A DNA stretch of 49,375 bases from Paracoccaceae bacterium (GTDB lineage Bacteria; Pseudomonadota; Alphaproteobacteria; Rhodobacterales; Rhodobacteraceae), in contig CACLGX010000011.1 in the NCBI GenBank assembly GCA_902606585.1, forward strand, positions 1-49,375, written 5' to 3'. The notes under the pieces are model-generated. The model was not told the DNA's origin. It saw only the letters and a program-made list of their open reading frames with translations, and did no database searches. Position numbers and translations under genes: made by a program. Positions 10,282 to 18,769 of this stretch are shown here, piece after piece; within the stretch, counting starts at the first letter, position 1; each line of letters opens with the position of its first letter.

Positions 10282-10309
10282 TTTAAAATAAAATGGTCGC
10301 GCGTGTCAA
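10281..10309 (-). promoter_or_regulatory. Promoter of the leucine-degradation operon
   Basis: On the minus strand TTGACA (10304-10309) is a perfect sigma-70 -35 box. A 17-base spacer leads to TTAAAT (10281-10286), 4 of 6 matches to the -10 consensus. Transcription would start near 10274, about 20 bases before the ivd ATG at 10252. Confidence 0.6.
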
Positions 10310-10335
10310 GATATTAGTAACTACCATTAGGTTAT

Positions 10336-10355
10336 AAAAAATTTTGGCGAAAATT
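10336..10355 (-). terminator. Weak terminator-like hairpin after the aminotransferase gene
   Basis: Reading the minus strand after the aminotransferase stop, AATTTT-CGCC-AAAATT (10340-10355) is followed by a run of T (10336-10340). The stem is all A-T, so it is thermodynamically weak. It lies between this gene and the ivd promoter, where a terminator would be useful. Confidence 0.25.
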
Positions 10356-10383
10356 AAAAAACTATATTCTATTAAAAGCTAAC

Positions 10384-11592
10384 CTAGACATCAGTAGCAT
10401 TTGACATTTCAAATAATTTTTGTACCACATTTTTAATAATTGAAGCGATCAATGCACAGTCACTTTTAGTAAATGAAAGAGGCAACCGCAAATCAAGCAA
10501 TCCCGACAAAACTCTGTCAGTATTTGCAATGGGTTCGGATTGAACATATCTCCAACTGTCATATCGGGAAGTAAATCCATGCGGATTAGCTTCACCGAAC
10601 CATTTTAATTCGACACCTTGCGAATGACAGTCAGTAACAACTCTTTTTACTTGTTCTGAAGGCCAGTCTAATAATAAAAACTGAAATGAACTCCCAACGT
10701 ACTTTTCACTCTTGGGTCGTTCCACTATCGTCAAACCTGACGTATCTCGCAAACCTTCTTCTAATATCTGGTAAAGCTCATTCCATTTCGCAACGCGCTC
10801 CATCAGAACATCCAATTGCGGCCTTAAAATTGAAGCCCTCAAGTGATCCATTCTTCCCGAAATATTCGGAGTTTCATATTTGATTAAATCGTAATGTTTC
10901 TTTTCAGGCCCAGCAGGATGCCTATCATATAGCATATAAGATCCAGATAACATTGTAGCCTTTGCCATTATATCCGGATTGTTCGTTACCAATAATCCGC
11001 CCTCCCCCGAATTAATATGCTTGTATGTTTGCGTTGAATAGCAGCCGATAACACCGTCAGTCCCCGACCATCGATCTCCCCATTTCGCACCCATGGTATG
11101 TGCGCAATCTTCTATCACTTGGATATTATTTGAGGCGCAAATTTTTAGCAGTCTGTCCATATCGCAAATATGACCTCGCATATGGCTTAACATAAGCACT
11201 TTAGCGTTTTGGGACTTTGCCTCTAAATCATCAAGATCAATTACCAAATTTTCGGTTACGCCAACAAAAATCGGCTTGGCACCAACGGAAGCAATTGCAC
11301 CAGGTACTGGAGCAAGTGTAAAGGCATTCGTTAAAACATTGTCGCCATGGCGAACTCCCAATGCTCTAAGCGCAGTCGACAAAGTATAGCCACCAGACGC
11401 CACGGCTAAACAATATTTTATGTTAACAAATTTTGCAAACTCAAGCTCGAGAGAGCCAACTTCACCAATCTCATCTTTACCTAAGTTGTATCGGTGCAAT
11501 CGACCTGAACGCAAAACTCTTGTGGCCCGTTCAATTGCAATTTCCGGAAGCCCATCTTGTTGCGTGAAGTTACCGTGAAATTTGTTTTCCAT
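10384..11592 (-). CDS. DegT/DnrJ/EryC1/StrS-family PLP aminotransferase
   Basis: PLP-dependent enzyme of the sugar-aminotransferase fold, 402 residues. The PLP-binding lysine is K191 in STQTYKHINSGEGG, the aspartate that holds the pyridine ring is in EDCAH (161-165), and GYTLS (68-72) sits in the phosphate-binding region. Members usually transaminate keto-sugars for polysaccharide or antibiotic synthesis. No sugar-nucleotide or glycosyltransferase gene lies beside it here: the neighbours are ivd and a Gph-like phosphatase. It ends in a short Asn/Thr/Asp tail. The ATG at 11590-11592 has no clear ribosome site. It may be a stand-alone enzyme on another substrate; I cannot tell which. Confidence 0.85.
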   Translation of the reverse strand: MENKFHGNFTQQDGLPEIAIERATRVLRSGRLHRYNLGKDEIGEVGSLELEFAKFVNIKYCLAVASGGYTLSTALRALGVRHGDNVLTNAFTLAPVPGAIASVGAKPIFVGVTENLVIDLDDLEAKSQNAKVLMLSHMRGHICDMDRLLKICASNNIQVIEDCAHTMGAKWGDRWSGTDGVIGCYSTQTYKHINSGEGGLLVTNNPDIMAKATMLSGSYMLYDRHPAGPEKKHYDLIKYETPNISGRMDHLRASILRPQLDVLMERVAKWNELYQILEEGLRDTSGLTIVERPKSEKYVGSSFQFLLLDWPSEQVKRVVTDCHSQGVELKWFGEANPHGFTSRYDSWRYVQSEPIANTDRVLSGLLDLRLPLSFTKSDCALIASIIKNVVQKLFEMSNATDV

Positions 11593-11732
11593 AATGCATT
11601 GATGATTAAATTTTATATGATGGTCAATGTTCTATGTGGATATTTAATTTATATAAATAAATGTCTCTCTTACATATTTTTAATTTCAAATACAATAAAT
11701 CTTAAATACTGATACTAATTCTGACCAAAGGT

Positions 11733-12407
11733 TCAATTTATCTTAAGAAAGAGATTTTCTATAGTTGGAACCAGTTCATCAAAATGGTCTATTATTGCAT
11801 CTGGCTTGAGAGAACTTATGTCTGTATCATTAGGTGGAAAATCAACTAAAATTATTGGAACATCAGCGGCTTTCGCGGTCTTATAATCTGTGATGCTGTC
11901 GCCAACCAAGCAAGAACGAGAGGGATTTCCATTTAATCGTCGCACCGTTTCAAAAAACGGTGCCGAATCTGGCTTACGGACAGAAAGCGTATCTGCACCT
12001 ACGAGAGCGTTAAAATAATTTTGGGCAGACATTTTATTTAGTAGTGAATTAGCTAAGTCTTCGGGTTTATTTGTACAAATACCTATATTCCAGCCCTTTC
12101 CAGCCATTTTTTCTACACAATTAATAGCTCCATCATAGAAGGCAGTTTTTTCATAAAGGTTTTCGCGATAATATTTCAAAAATTTAGGGTAATATTCTGA
12201 AACAACATTGGTTAGATCAGGTTCTTTTAGTAAAGTTAAACCTTTAGTTAACATTGCTCTACCTCCATGAAGAGCCGTGCCTCTATGCATTTCTTCCGAA
12301 AGAACACCGGAATAGCCCATTTCCTCAAAACACAAATTAGCCGCCTTAAGCATATCTCTGCTGGTATCTGCCAGCGTACCATCTAAATCAAAAACGATTG
12401 ATATCAT
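11733..12407 (-). CDS. gph: HAD-family phosphatase, phosphoglycolate phosphatase-like
   Basis: HAD hydrolase of 224 residues with all four motifs: DLDGT (7-11, the first Asp being the nucleophile), CTNKP (111-115), the lysine in RKPDSAP (144-150), and VGDSITDY (168-175). An alpha-helical cap sits between motifs I and II. This layout fits phosphoglycolate phosphatase (2-phosphoglycolate to glycolate), but HAD enzymes are promiscuous and pyrophosphatase- or nucleotidase-like activity is possible. It is divergent from glmU across about 120 bases that hold an inverted repeat. The Asp-Ser after VG is the common motif IV of this subgroup. Confidence 0.83.
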   Translation of the reverse strand: MISIVFDLDGTLADTSRDMLKAANLCFEEMGYSGVLSEEMHRGTALHGGRAMLTKGLTLLKEPDLTNVVSEYYPKFLKYYRENLYEKTAFYDGAINCVEKMAGKGWNIGICTNKPEDLANSLLNKMSAQNYFNALVGADTLSVRKPDSAPFFETVRRLNGNPSRSCLVGDSITDYKTAKAADVPIILVDFPPNDTDISSLKPDAIIDHFDELVPTIENLFLKIN

Positions 12408-12442
12408 TTAATTTCCTGTGACAGATGAAACATTCAGTTTTG

Positions 12443-12465
12443 TAACAAAAAGCAATGATTTGTTA
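12443..12465. repeat. Inverted repeat TAACAAA-N9-TTTGTTA between gph and glmU
   Basis: Perfect 7-bp arms at 12443-12449 and 12459-12465, in the divergent intergenic region. It lies just upstream of the proposed glmU -35 box, so it could be an operator for either gene. AT-rich composition makes chance occurrence possible. Related repeats occur upstream of moaA, cobS and lpxC. Confidence 0.35.
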
Positions 12466-12471
12466 AAGAAT

Positions 12472-12499
12472 TTAACTTGCTTTGGTCTCATGGTAAGAT
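12472..12499 (+). promoter_or_regulatory. Possible glmU-glmS promoter
   Basis: TTAACT (12472-12477), a 16-base spacer and TAAGAT (12494-12499) each match sigma-70 boxes at 4 of 6 positions. The next feature downstream is the glmU ATG at 12531, giving a leader of about 25 bases. Moderate to weak support. Confidence 0.3.
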
Positions 12500-12530
12500 A
12501 TTACCTCGCAGAAGATCAAGGTGTCTATTA

Positions 12531-13871
12531 ATGAGTTTTTCAGTTGTAATTTTAGCTGCTGGTAAAGGCACTCGGATGAAGTCCGAAAAACCCAAAGTGC
12601 TCCATACAGTTGGTAATGCGAGCATGTTGTATCATGTTATGGAATTAGCAAAAAAGGCTGGAGCGGAAGAAACAGTTATTGTAGCAGGGTACCAAGCAGA
12701 GCTTATCAGTGAAGCTGCAAAAATAAAATCTCCAGATGCTAAAATCGTCATTCAAGAAAAACAATTAGGAACAGGACATGCTGTAAAACAAGCTGAAAAA
12801 CTACTTGGAAAAAATGGAAAAGATATCCTCGTACTGTATGGGGACGTTCCTTTTATTAAGTCTGAGACTATTTCTCAATTGATAAAAGCGAGAAAAACTT
12901 GTGATATTGCTGTTTTAGGTTTTGATGCCAAAAACCCTGGAATGTATGGGAGACTAATTGTCAATGACGAAAATATTACCAGAATTGTAGAGGCTAAAGA
13001 TGCAACTCAGCAACAGCTTAATATAGCACTTTGCAATAGTGGAGTAATATTAGGAAGAGCAGAACTAATTTTTGACTTAATTGCAAAATTAGGTAGTGAT
13101 AATGCATCAGGAGAGTTTTACCTCACTGACTGTATAGAGCTTGCCGCTAAAGCTGGATTTAAGTCTTCCCTTGTTTTATGTGACGAAAAAGAAACTGCTG
13201 GAGTAAATTCCCTTGAAGAGCTAGCCCGAGCAGAAGAAATATTTCAAAAAGCAAAGAGAATAGAATTTATGGAGAAAGGTGTTCAGTTGAATTCTCCAGA
13301 AACAGTTTTTTTCTCTTTTGATACAGAAATTGGCAGAGGTACAGTTTTCGAGCAAAATGTTGTAATAGCCTCGGCTGTAAAAATCGAGGAAAATGTAACG
13401 ATACGGGCGTTTTCTCACTTGGAGGGATGTCGTATTTTTTCTAATTCCAAAATAGGGCCTTACGCGCGTATTAGGCCCGGCTCGATAGTCTCCGAAGGGG
13501 CCAATGTCGGTAATTTCGTGGAAGTTAAAAAATCTATAGTTGGCCCGAAAAGTAAAGTTAATCACTTATCGTATATTGGCGATACTAAAATTGGGAAAAA
13601 GGTAAATGTTGGTGCTGGTACAATAACATGCAACTATGATGGCGTCAGCAAACACGACACTGCCATTGAGGATGGCGCGTTTATTGGTTCCAATACTATG
13701 CTAGTTGCTCCAGTAAAGGTGGGAAAAAGTTCAGTTACAGCTAGTGGCTCTGTGATTACGAAAGACGTACCCGATGAAGCTTTAGCTTTTGCTAGATCCC
13801 GCCAAGAAAATAAAATTGGTATGGGTAAGAAATTAATGAACCTCCTTCGCAAACAAAAAAATAAATCTTGA
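12531..13871 (+). CDS. glmU: Bifunctional UDP-GlcNAc pyrophosphorylase / GlcN-1-P acetyltransferase
   Basis: Makes UDP-N-acetylglucosamine for peptidoglycan and lipid A by acetylating glucosamine-1-phosphate and then uridylating it. The N-terminal pyrophosphorylase domain shows LAAGKGTRMKS (8-18), GTGHA (80-84) and YGDVP (103-107). The C-terminal left-handed beta-helix has hexapeptide repeats and the catalytic histidine H345 in NHLSYIGD, followed by NVGAGTITCNYDG. The chosen ATG (12531) follows AAGGTG and gives the standard MSFSVVILAAG start and 446 residues. Longer in-frame starts upstream would add 18 atypical residues. It lies 7 bases before glmS; the two act in the same pathway. Confidence 0.96.
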   Translation: MSFSVVILAAGKGTRMKSEKPKVLHTVGNASMLYHVMELAKKAGAEETVIVAGYQAELISEAAKIKSPDAKIVIQEKQLGTGHAVKQAEKLLGKNGKDILVLYGDVPFIKSETISQLIKARKTCDIAVLGFDAKNPGMYGRLIVNDENITRIVEAKDATQQQLNIALCNSGVILGRAELIFDLIAKLGSDNASGEFYLTDCIELAAKAGFKSSLVLCDEKETAGVNSLEELARAEEIFQKAKRIEFMEKGVQLNSPETVFFSFDTEIGRGTVFEQNVVIASAVKIEENVTIRAFSHLEGCRIFSNSKIGPYARIRPGSIVSEGANVGNFVEVKKSIVGPKSKVNHLSYIGDTKIGKKVNVGAGTITCNYDGVSKHDTAIEDGAFIGSNTMLVAPVKVGKSSVTASGSVITKDVPDEALAFARSRQENKIGMGKKLMNLLRKQKNKS

Positions 13872-13878
13872 GGATCGA

Positions 13879-15705
13879 ATGTGCGGTATTATTGGAATTC
13901 TAGGTGATCACGAAGTCGGTCCAATATTGGTTAATGCCCTGAAAAGACTTGAATATAGAGGATACGATAGCGCTGGTATTGCGACCCTTAATGATGGGAA
14001 ACTGGGACGACGAAGATCGCTTGGAAAATTAGCAGAGTTAAGCGATCTTTTAGTGCGCGACCCCATACAAGGAAAATCTGGCATTGGACACACTCGTTGG
14101 GCCACACACGGCAAACCAAGTGTAAACAACGCTCACCCACATATGACAGAACAGGTAGCAGTAGTTCACAACGGTATCATAGAAAATTTTCAAGAACTTC
14201 GAAAATATTTAGAAAAAAAGGGTATTAAACATACTACAGATACCGATACTGAAACGATCGCCCTTCTCACACAAGCAATGATAGAAGAGGGGAATGAGCC
14301 TATCGAAGCTGCCCAAAAAACAATTGAAAAGCTTACAGGTGCTTTTGCACTATGTTTCTTGTTCCAAGGTCAAAACGATTTGATGATTGCGGCGCGTAAA
14401 GGCTCACCTTTAGCTATAGGATATGGCAAAGGAGAGATGTTCATAGGATCAGATGCCATTGCATTATCTCCTATGACTAATAAAATTTCATATTTAGACG
14501 AAGGGGACTTTGCTGTTCTTACTCGAAAAACTGTCGATATCTGGGATCAATCTAAAAATTCAGTCAAACGAGAAATAAAAGAAATTAATACTGAAAATGC
14601 TCAAGTTCAAAAAGATGGCTATCAACATTTCATGGAGAAAGAAATTCACGAGCAACCCCGCGTTATAAGTTTAGCCCTGGAATATTATTTTGATCAAAAA
14701 ACAGGAAAAGTAACTCTTCCCGATAACTTAAATTTAAACTTTAATGATTTTGAACAAATTTCTTTAGTTGCATGCGGTACGGCTTTTTATGCTTGTCACG
14801 TCGCAAAGTACTGGTTTGAGGAAATTGCGCGGATCCCGGTCGAAATTGATATCGCATCAGAGTATAGATATCGAGAGCCTCCCATCAAAAGAAACACTCT
14901 GGCAATTTTTGTCAGCCAATCAGGAGAAACAGCTGATACTTTAGCCGCCCTTAGATATTGTTCTGGAAAGGCGAAAAAAATATTATCGATTACTAATGTA
15001 GCAGAGAGCTCTATTTCGCGTGAAAGTGATCATTCTTTACCAATACTGGCCGGTGTGGAAATTGGAGTTGCATCTACCAAAGCGTTCACTTGTCAGCTTT
15101 CTGTTCTGTTGGCGTTATCAATCAAAGCAGCTGCTGACGTACAAAAAATTTCAAAAAAAGAGCAAAAAAATATATACTCTCATTTCTTACAAATACCTTC
15201 CATGATCAATCAAATCCTGGGGAAAAAAGATAAGTTCATTGCACTTGCAAACAAATTATCAGAGGCACGTGATATTCTGTTTCTTGGAAGAGGTCTAGTT
15301 TATCCATTAGCGCTTGAAGGATCATTAAAATTAAAGGAAATCAGTTATATACATGCTGAAGCTTATGCGTCTGGTGAGTTAAAACATGGGCCAATTGCAT
15401 TAATTGACAAATCGGTCCCAGTAATAATTCTAGCCCCTAAAGATAAGCTATTCGATAAAAATATTTCAAATGTTCAAGAGGTGGCTGCTAGAGGTGGCAA
15501 GGTGGTTTTACTCTCAGACAAATCAGGTTTTGAAAATACAGAAGAGGAATTTTGGAGTACTATTGAAGTACCTAAAACAATCGAAACGCTAAACCCGATA
15601 CTTTACGCCGTCGCTGTTCAACTGATTGCGTACTATACAGCTGTTGCAAAAGGCACAGACGTGGATCAACCTAGAAACTTAGCCAAGTCTGTGACGGTTG
15701 AATGA
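13879..15705 (+). CDS. glmS: Glutamine-fructose-6-phosphate aminotransferase (isomerizing)
   Basis: Makes glucosamine-6-phosphate from fructose-6-phosphate and glutamine, the first step to UDP-GlcNAc. It has 608 residues, the family norm. Met is followed directly by the catalytic cysteine (MCGIIGI), which becomes the N-terminal nucleophile. The glutaminase domain shows HTRWATHGKPS. Two SIS sugar-isomerase domains follow, with CGTAFYACHVAKYW and SQSGETADT, and the protein ends in the usual KSVTVE. GAGG precedes the ATG. I see no glmS ribozyme-type leader, only 7 bases between glmU and glmS, so control probably acts on the whole operon. Confidence 0.97.
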   Translation: MCGIIGILGDHEVGPILVNALKRLEYRGYDSAGIATLNDGKLGRRRSLGKLAELSDLLVRDPIQGKSGIGHTRWATHGKPSVNNAHPHMTEQVAVVHNGIIENFQELRKYLEKKGIKHTTDTDTETIALLTQAMIEEGNEPIEAAQKTIEKLTGAFALCFLFQGQNDLMIAARKGSPLAIGYGKGEMFIGSDAIALSPMTNKISYLDEGDFAVLTRKTVDIWDQSKNSVKREIKEINTENAQVQKDGYQHFMEKEIHEQPRVISLALEYYFDQKTGKVTLPDNLNLNFNDFEQISLVACGTAFYACHVAKYWFEEIARIPVEIDIASEYRYREPPIKRNTLAIFVSQSGETADTLAALRYCSGKAKKILSITNVAESSISRESDHSLPILAGVEIGVASTKAFTCQLSVLLALSIKAAADVQKISKKEQKNIYSHFLQIPSMINQILGKKDKFIALANKLSEARDILFLGRGLVYPLALEGSLKLKEISYIHAEAYASGELKHGPIALIDKSVPVIILAPKDKLFDKNISNVQEVAARGGKVVLLSDKSGFENTEEEFWSTIEVPKTIETLNPILYAVAVQLIAYYTAVAKGTDVDQPRNLAKSVTVE

Positions 15706-15730
15706 CGTTTAAGTTTACTTTGGTTTGACC

Positions 15731-16207
15731 ATGCAAAAAGTTTCCATTTTTGTCGACGTTCAAAATATTTATTACACAACGAAACAGACGTTTAATGCTA
15801 ATTTTGACTATAACAAATTTTGGCAAAAGGTAACAAACCAAAGACAAGTCATCGGAGCATTTGCTTATGCGACAGACAGGGGTGACGCAAAACAAATCCA
15901 GTTTCAAAATATTCTTAGAACCATCGGATTTGAAGTAAAACTAAAACCATTCATTAATCGTTCTGATGGGTCTTCAAAAGGTGATTGGGATGTAGGAATT
16001 ACTATTGATATAATGGAATATGCAAGTAAATCAGATATTATTGTTTTAGCATCTGGGGACGGTGATTTCGATATATTAATGGATCGAGTAAAAACTTTAT
16101 ATAAAAGTGAGACAGAAATATATGGTGTTTCAAGTTTGACTGCTATCTCTTTAAAAAATAGCACCTCTAATTTCTTTCCAATAGGTAAGGAACTTCTTTT
16201 AGGTTAG
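15731..16207 (+). CDS. NYN-domain (PIN-like) protein, LabA/DUF88 type
   Basis: Small protein of the NYN superfamily, which shares the PIN/FEN nuclease fold and in many members cuts RNA. In 158 residues the acidic centre is visible: D9 and N12 in IFVDVQNIYY, D85 and D87 in KGDWDVGITID, D93, and D110/D112 in SGDGDFD. It begins 25 bases after glmS on the same strand, so it is probably cotranscribed with glmU-glmS. I chose ATG 15731; an upstream TTG at 15725 would add two residues. No extra domain is attached, unlike the larger LabA or NYN-LOTUS proteins. RNA cleavage is inferred from fold and acidic residues, and the target is unknown. Confidence 0.82.
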   Translation: MQKVSIFVDVQNIYYTTKQTFNANFDYNKFWQKVTNQRQVIGAFAYATDRGDAKQIQFQNILRTIGFEVKLKPFINRSDGSSKGDWDVGITIDIMEYASKSDIIVLASGDGDFDILMDRVKTLYKSETEIYGVSSLTAISLKNSTSNFFPIGKELLLG

Positions 16208-16213
16208 ATTTAC

Positions 16214-16226
16214 TTTGTTTAACAAA
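16214..16226. repeat. Short inverted repeat TTTGTT-T-AACAAA after the NYN gene
   Basis: Six-base arms around one base, a few bases after the NYN-gene stop and about 95 bases before moaA. Without a following T run it is a poor terminator; it may be an operator or chance in AT-rich DNA. Confidence 0.22.
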
Positions 16227-16318
16227 ATTAATTACTGTATAACAAATGCCGGATTGTATAAGAATAAACGTTATAATTTAAATAGCGAAAACCAAAAAAT
16301 TTTAAAGATAATTTCAGA

Positions 16319-17365
16319 ATGAATTTAGAAGCGCAACATTATCGGGATCACTTTGAAGTTAAGTCAAAACTAGTTGATCCATTTGCTCGAGAGATCAATT
16401 ATCTTCGTCTTTCAGTAACTGATCGTTGCGACTTTCGATGCCTTTATTGTATGTCAGAAAATATGCAGTTTCTTCCTAAAAAAGATTTATTAACATTGGA
16501 GGAGCTGGACTATATGTGTTCAACTTTTATCAAATTGGGAGTGAAAAAGCTTCGTGTTACGGGCGGTGAGCCTCTTGTCAGACGTGATATTATGAAATTT
16601 TTTGAGCGGATATCGCGCCACCTGCAAACCGATTTACTCGAGGAATTAACACTCACAACAAATGGGTCTCAACTTAGACGCTTTTCTAATGATTTGTACA
16701 AAATGGGCGTGCGTCGAGTAAATGTTTCCCTCGATACTTTAAATGAGGAAAAGTTTAACAAGATCACTAGATGGGGTCGATTGTCGCAAGTCTTAGACGG
16801 AATTCAGGCAGCACAGGACGCAGGATTGCGCGTAAAAATAAACACAGTGGCTTTGAAAAACTTCAACGAAAACGAATTATTTTCTATTACGGATTGGTGC
16901 TCATCAAAAAATTTAGACTTAACTTTTATAGAAGTTATGCCAATGGGAGAACTTGAACAAGAAGACAGGAAAAGTCAATATTGGTCGCTTAAAGATTTGC
17001 GAAATAAATTAGAAGAAAATTATTCACTTTATGATCTCGAGGAAAACACGGGAGGCCCGGCGCGATACGTAAAGGTCAAAGAAACACAACAAACAATTGG
17101 ATTTATAACTCCCCTAACCCACAATTTTTGTGAATCCTGTAATCGAGTAAGAGTAACATGCACCGGCGACCTTTTCATGTGTTTAGGACAAGAAAATAAT
17201 GCTAACTTGCGTGATACAATACGAAAATATCCGAAAAATCCAGAACGATTAGAAAGTGCTATTAGATCAGCTATAGATAATAAACCTAAAGGTCACGATT
17301 TTGATTATTCTAGGACCGATATTAAAGGCCAAATGAGCAGGCACATGAGTCATACTGGTGGTTAA
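16319..17365 (+). CDS. moaA: GTP 3',8-cyclase, molybdenum cofactor biosynthesis
   Basis: Radical-SAM enzyme that rearranges GTP in the first step to molybdopterin. Its 348 residues hold two [4Fe-4S] sites: the SAM cluster C37-x3-C41-x2-C44 in CDFRCLYC, and the substrate cluster C271-x2-C274-x13-C288, with the spacing typical of MoaA. TGGEPLVR (81-88) helps bind SAM. The protein ends in the two glycines (MSHTGG) needed in the family for activity. No moaC, mogA or other cofactor gene is beside it. It stands alone after the NYN gene, 111 bases away, and converges with the M20 hydrolase gene. Confidence 0.96.
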   Translation: MNLEAQHYRDHFEVKSKLVDPFAREINYLRLSVTDRCDFRCLYCMSENMQFLPKKDLLTLEELDYMCSTFIKLGVKKLRVTGGEPLVRRDIMKFFERISRHLQTDLLEELTLTTNGSQLRRFSNDLYKMGVRRVNVSLDTLNEEKFNKITRWGRLSQVLDGIQAAQDAGLRVKINTVALKNFNENELFSITDWCSSKNLDLTFIEVMPMGELEQEDRKSQYWSLKDLRNKLEENYSLYDLEENTGGPARYVKVKETQQTIGFITPLTHNFCESCNRVRVTCTGDLFMCLGQENNANLRDTIRKYPKNPERLESAIRSAIDNKPKGHDFDYSRTDIKGQMSRHMSHTGG

Positions 17366-17402
17366 AATATAGGTTTGTTCATAGCTTGTTATTAACTGGA
17401 AC

Positions 17403-18563
17403 TTAAACTGGCATTTTCTGCTCAACCAGCTCAACTAACCAACTGCAGCCAAAAGGTATAGCATCATCGTTAAAATTATATTTAGGGTGATGAACTGGCG
17501 AACTATCGCCGTTACCCAACAGTATATACGCCCCAGGTCTTTCTTCCAGCATATAAGCAAAATCTTCACCCCCCATTACTAAAGGTGCTTCTGCGCATTC
17601 ACCAGCAACATCACGCGCAACCTTAGCAGCAAATTCAGTCTGTTCAGTGCTATTTGACATGACTGGGTAACCTCTTGTGAATTTTGCATCTGCAGAACCC
17701 CCCATAGCTTCTGCTGTAAGCTCGGTAATTCGCAAAAATTCTTTCTCAGCTAAATCTCTCACATCTGGATCTAAAGTTCTTACAGTACCTTTTATTTTAA
17801 CTTCTTGCGGTATCACATTAAACGCGGTTGAAGATGTTTCAAATGAAGTGATTGAAACAACGACTTGTTCTACCGGATCTGATCTCCGAGAGGCTATTGT
17901 TTGAAGTGCCACAACAATTTGACTAGCTATAACCGTCGGATCTATGGTCTCGTGCGGCTTGGCGGCATGCCCGCCCTTTCCCGAAATTATGGCTTCTATA
18001 AAATCTGAGGCCGCAAAAAATGGACCACTTCTAATTGCAAACTTACCCAGTTCAACGCCTGGCCAATTATGCATACCATAAACTTCATCAATTTTAAAAT
18101 TTTCCATCATGCCGTCTTTGCACATTTCCAGGCCACCGCCGCCACCTTCTTCTGCTGGCTGAAAAATTACTACAGCTTGACCATCGAAATTTCTTGTTTC
18201 ACATAGGTATTTCGCTGCGCCAAGCAGCATACTAGTATGACCATCATGACCACATGCATGCATTGCACCTGGAATTTTTGAACTATAATCTAAACCTGTC
18301 TCTTCAGTAATAGGGAGCGCATCCATGTCAGCGCGCAAACCTATAACCTTGCCAGATTGATTTGTCTGACCATTTATTACTCCTACAACGCCAGTTTTAC
18401 CAATGCCTTCAATTACTTCATCACAACCAAACTCTTTAAGCTTATCCCTCACTAAAGCGGAAGTTCGGTGCGTTTCAAACAAAATTTCTGGATGTTGATG
18501 GATATCATGCCGCCACTCAGCAATTTCTTTCTGAAGTTCAGCAAATCGATTTTTTACTGGCAT
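17403..18563 (-). CDS. M20-family amidohydrolase (hippurate / N-acyl amino acid hydrolase type)
   Basis: Metal-dependent hydrolase that probably removes an acyl group from an N-acyl amino acid or related amide. In 386 residues it shows RHDIHQHPE near the start, the metal-binding HACGHDGH (102-109) including C104 and H106, the catalytic E138-E139 pair in FQPAEEG, GMHNWPG with H165, and a late PVHHPKYNFND block. A dimerisation lid domain interrupts the catalytic domain, as is normal for the family. GGAG lies 6 bases before the ATG. It stands alone, converging with moaA. Related members also act as IAA-amino acid or carbamoyl hydrolases, so the substrate is not assigned. Confidence 0.87.
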   Translation of the reverse strand: MPVKNRFAELQKEIAEWRHDIHQHPEILFETHRTSALVRDKLKEFGCDEVIEGIGKTGVVGVINGQTNQSGKVIGLRADMDALPITEETGLDYSSKIPGAMHACGHDGHTSMLLGAAKYLCETRNFDGQAVVIFQPAEEGGGGGLEMCKDGMMENFKIDEVYGMHNWPGVELGKFAIRSGPFFAASDFIEAIISGKGGHAAKPHETIDPTVIASQIVVALQTIASRRSDPVEQVVVSITSFETSSTAFNVIPQEVKIKGTVRTLDPDVRDLAEKEFLRITELTAEAMGGSADAKFTRGYPVMSNSTEQTEFAAKVARDVAGECAEAPLVMGGEDFAYMLEERPGAYILLGNGDSSPVHHPKYNFNDDAIPFGCSWLVELVEQKMPV

Positions 18564-18769
18564 AATTTCTCCGTAAATCTTGATAAATTAAAAATCTAGA
18601 AAAAGAGTTAATCTCTAAGGAAACTCTAAAACCAAATAAATAAAAAGTACAATAACACTTAATAGCTTTCAAAAAAGATCCGTACTTTATCCCAAAATTA
18701 ATCTAATTAGTTGCCCTTTAAATTCCGGCATGAGCATTTCACACAGAGCATACAGGGCTTACAATTAGC

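Noticed and set aside
10253-10282. Longer ivd start adding 10 residues ([10 protein letters not shown])
   Set aside because: It overlaps the operator and starts upstream of the predicted transcription start. The shorter ATG has AAAGG before it and a family-like N-terminus.
11647-11658. Palindrome ATTTATATAAAT upstream of the aminotransferase gene
   Set aside because: Pure A/T palindromes of this size are expected by chance in such AT-rich intergenic DNA.
13221-13565. Antisense frame of 114 codons inside glmU
   Set aside because: Shadow of a securely identified gene, with a composition unlike a real protein and no ribosome site.
18564-18769. Hidden small gene or RNA in the 206-base gap after pntB
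   Set aside because: AT-rich DNA with only short imperfect repeats, such as AGAGTT/AACTCT; no supported frame or tRNA-like fold.
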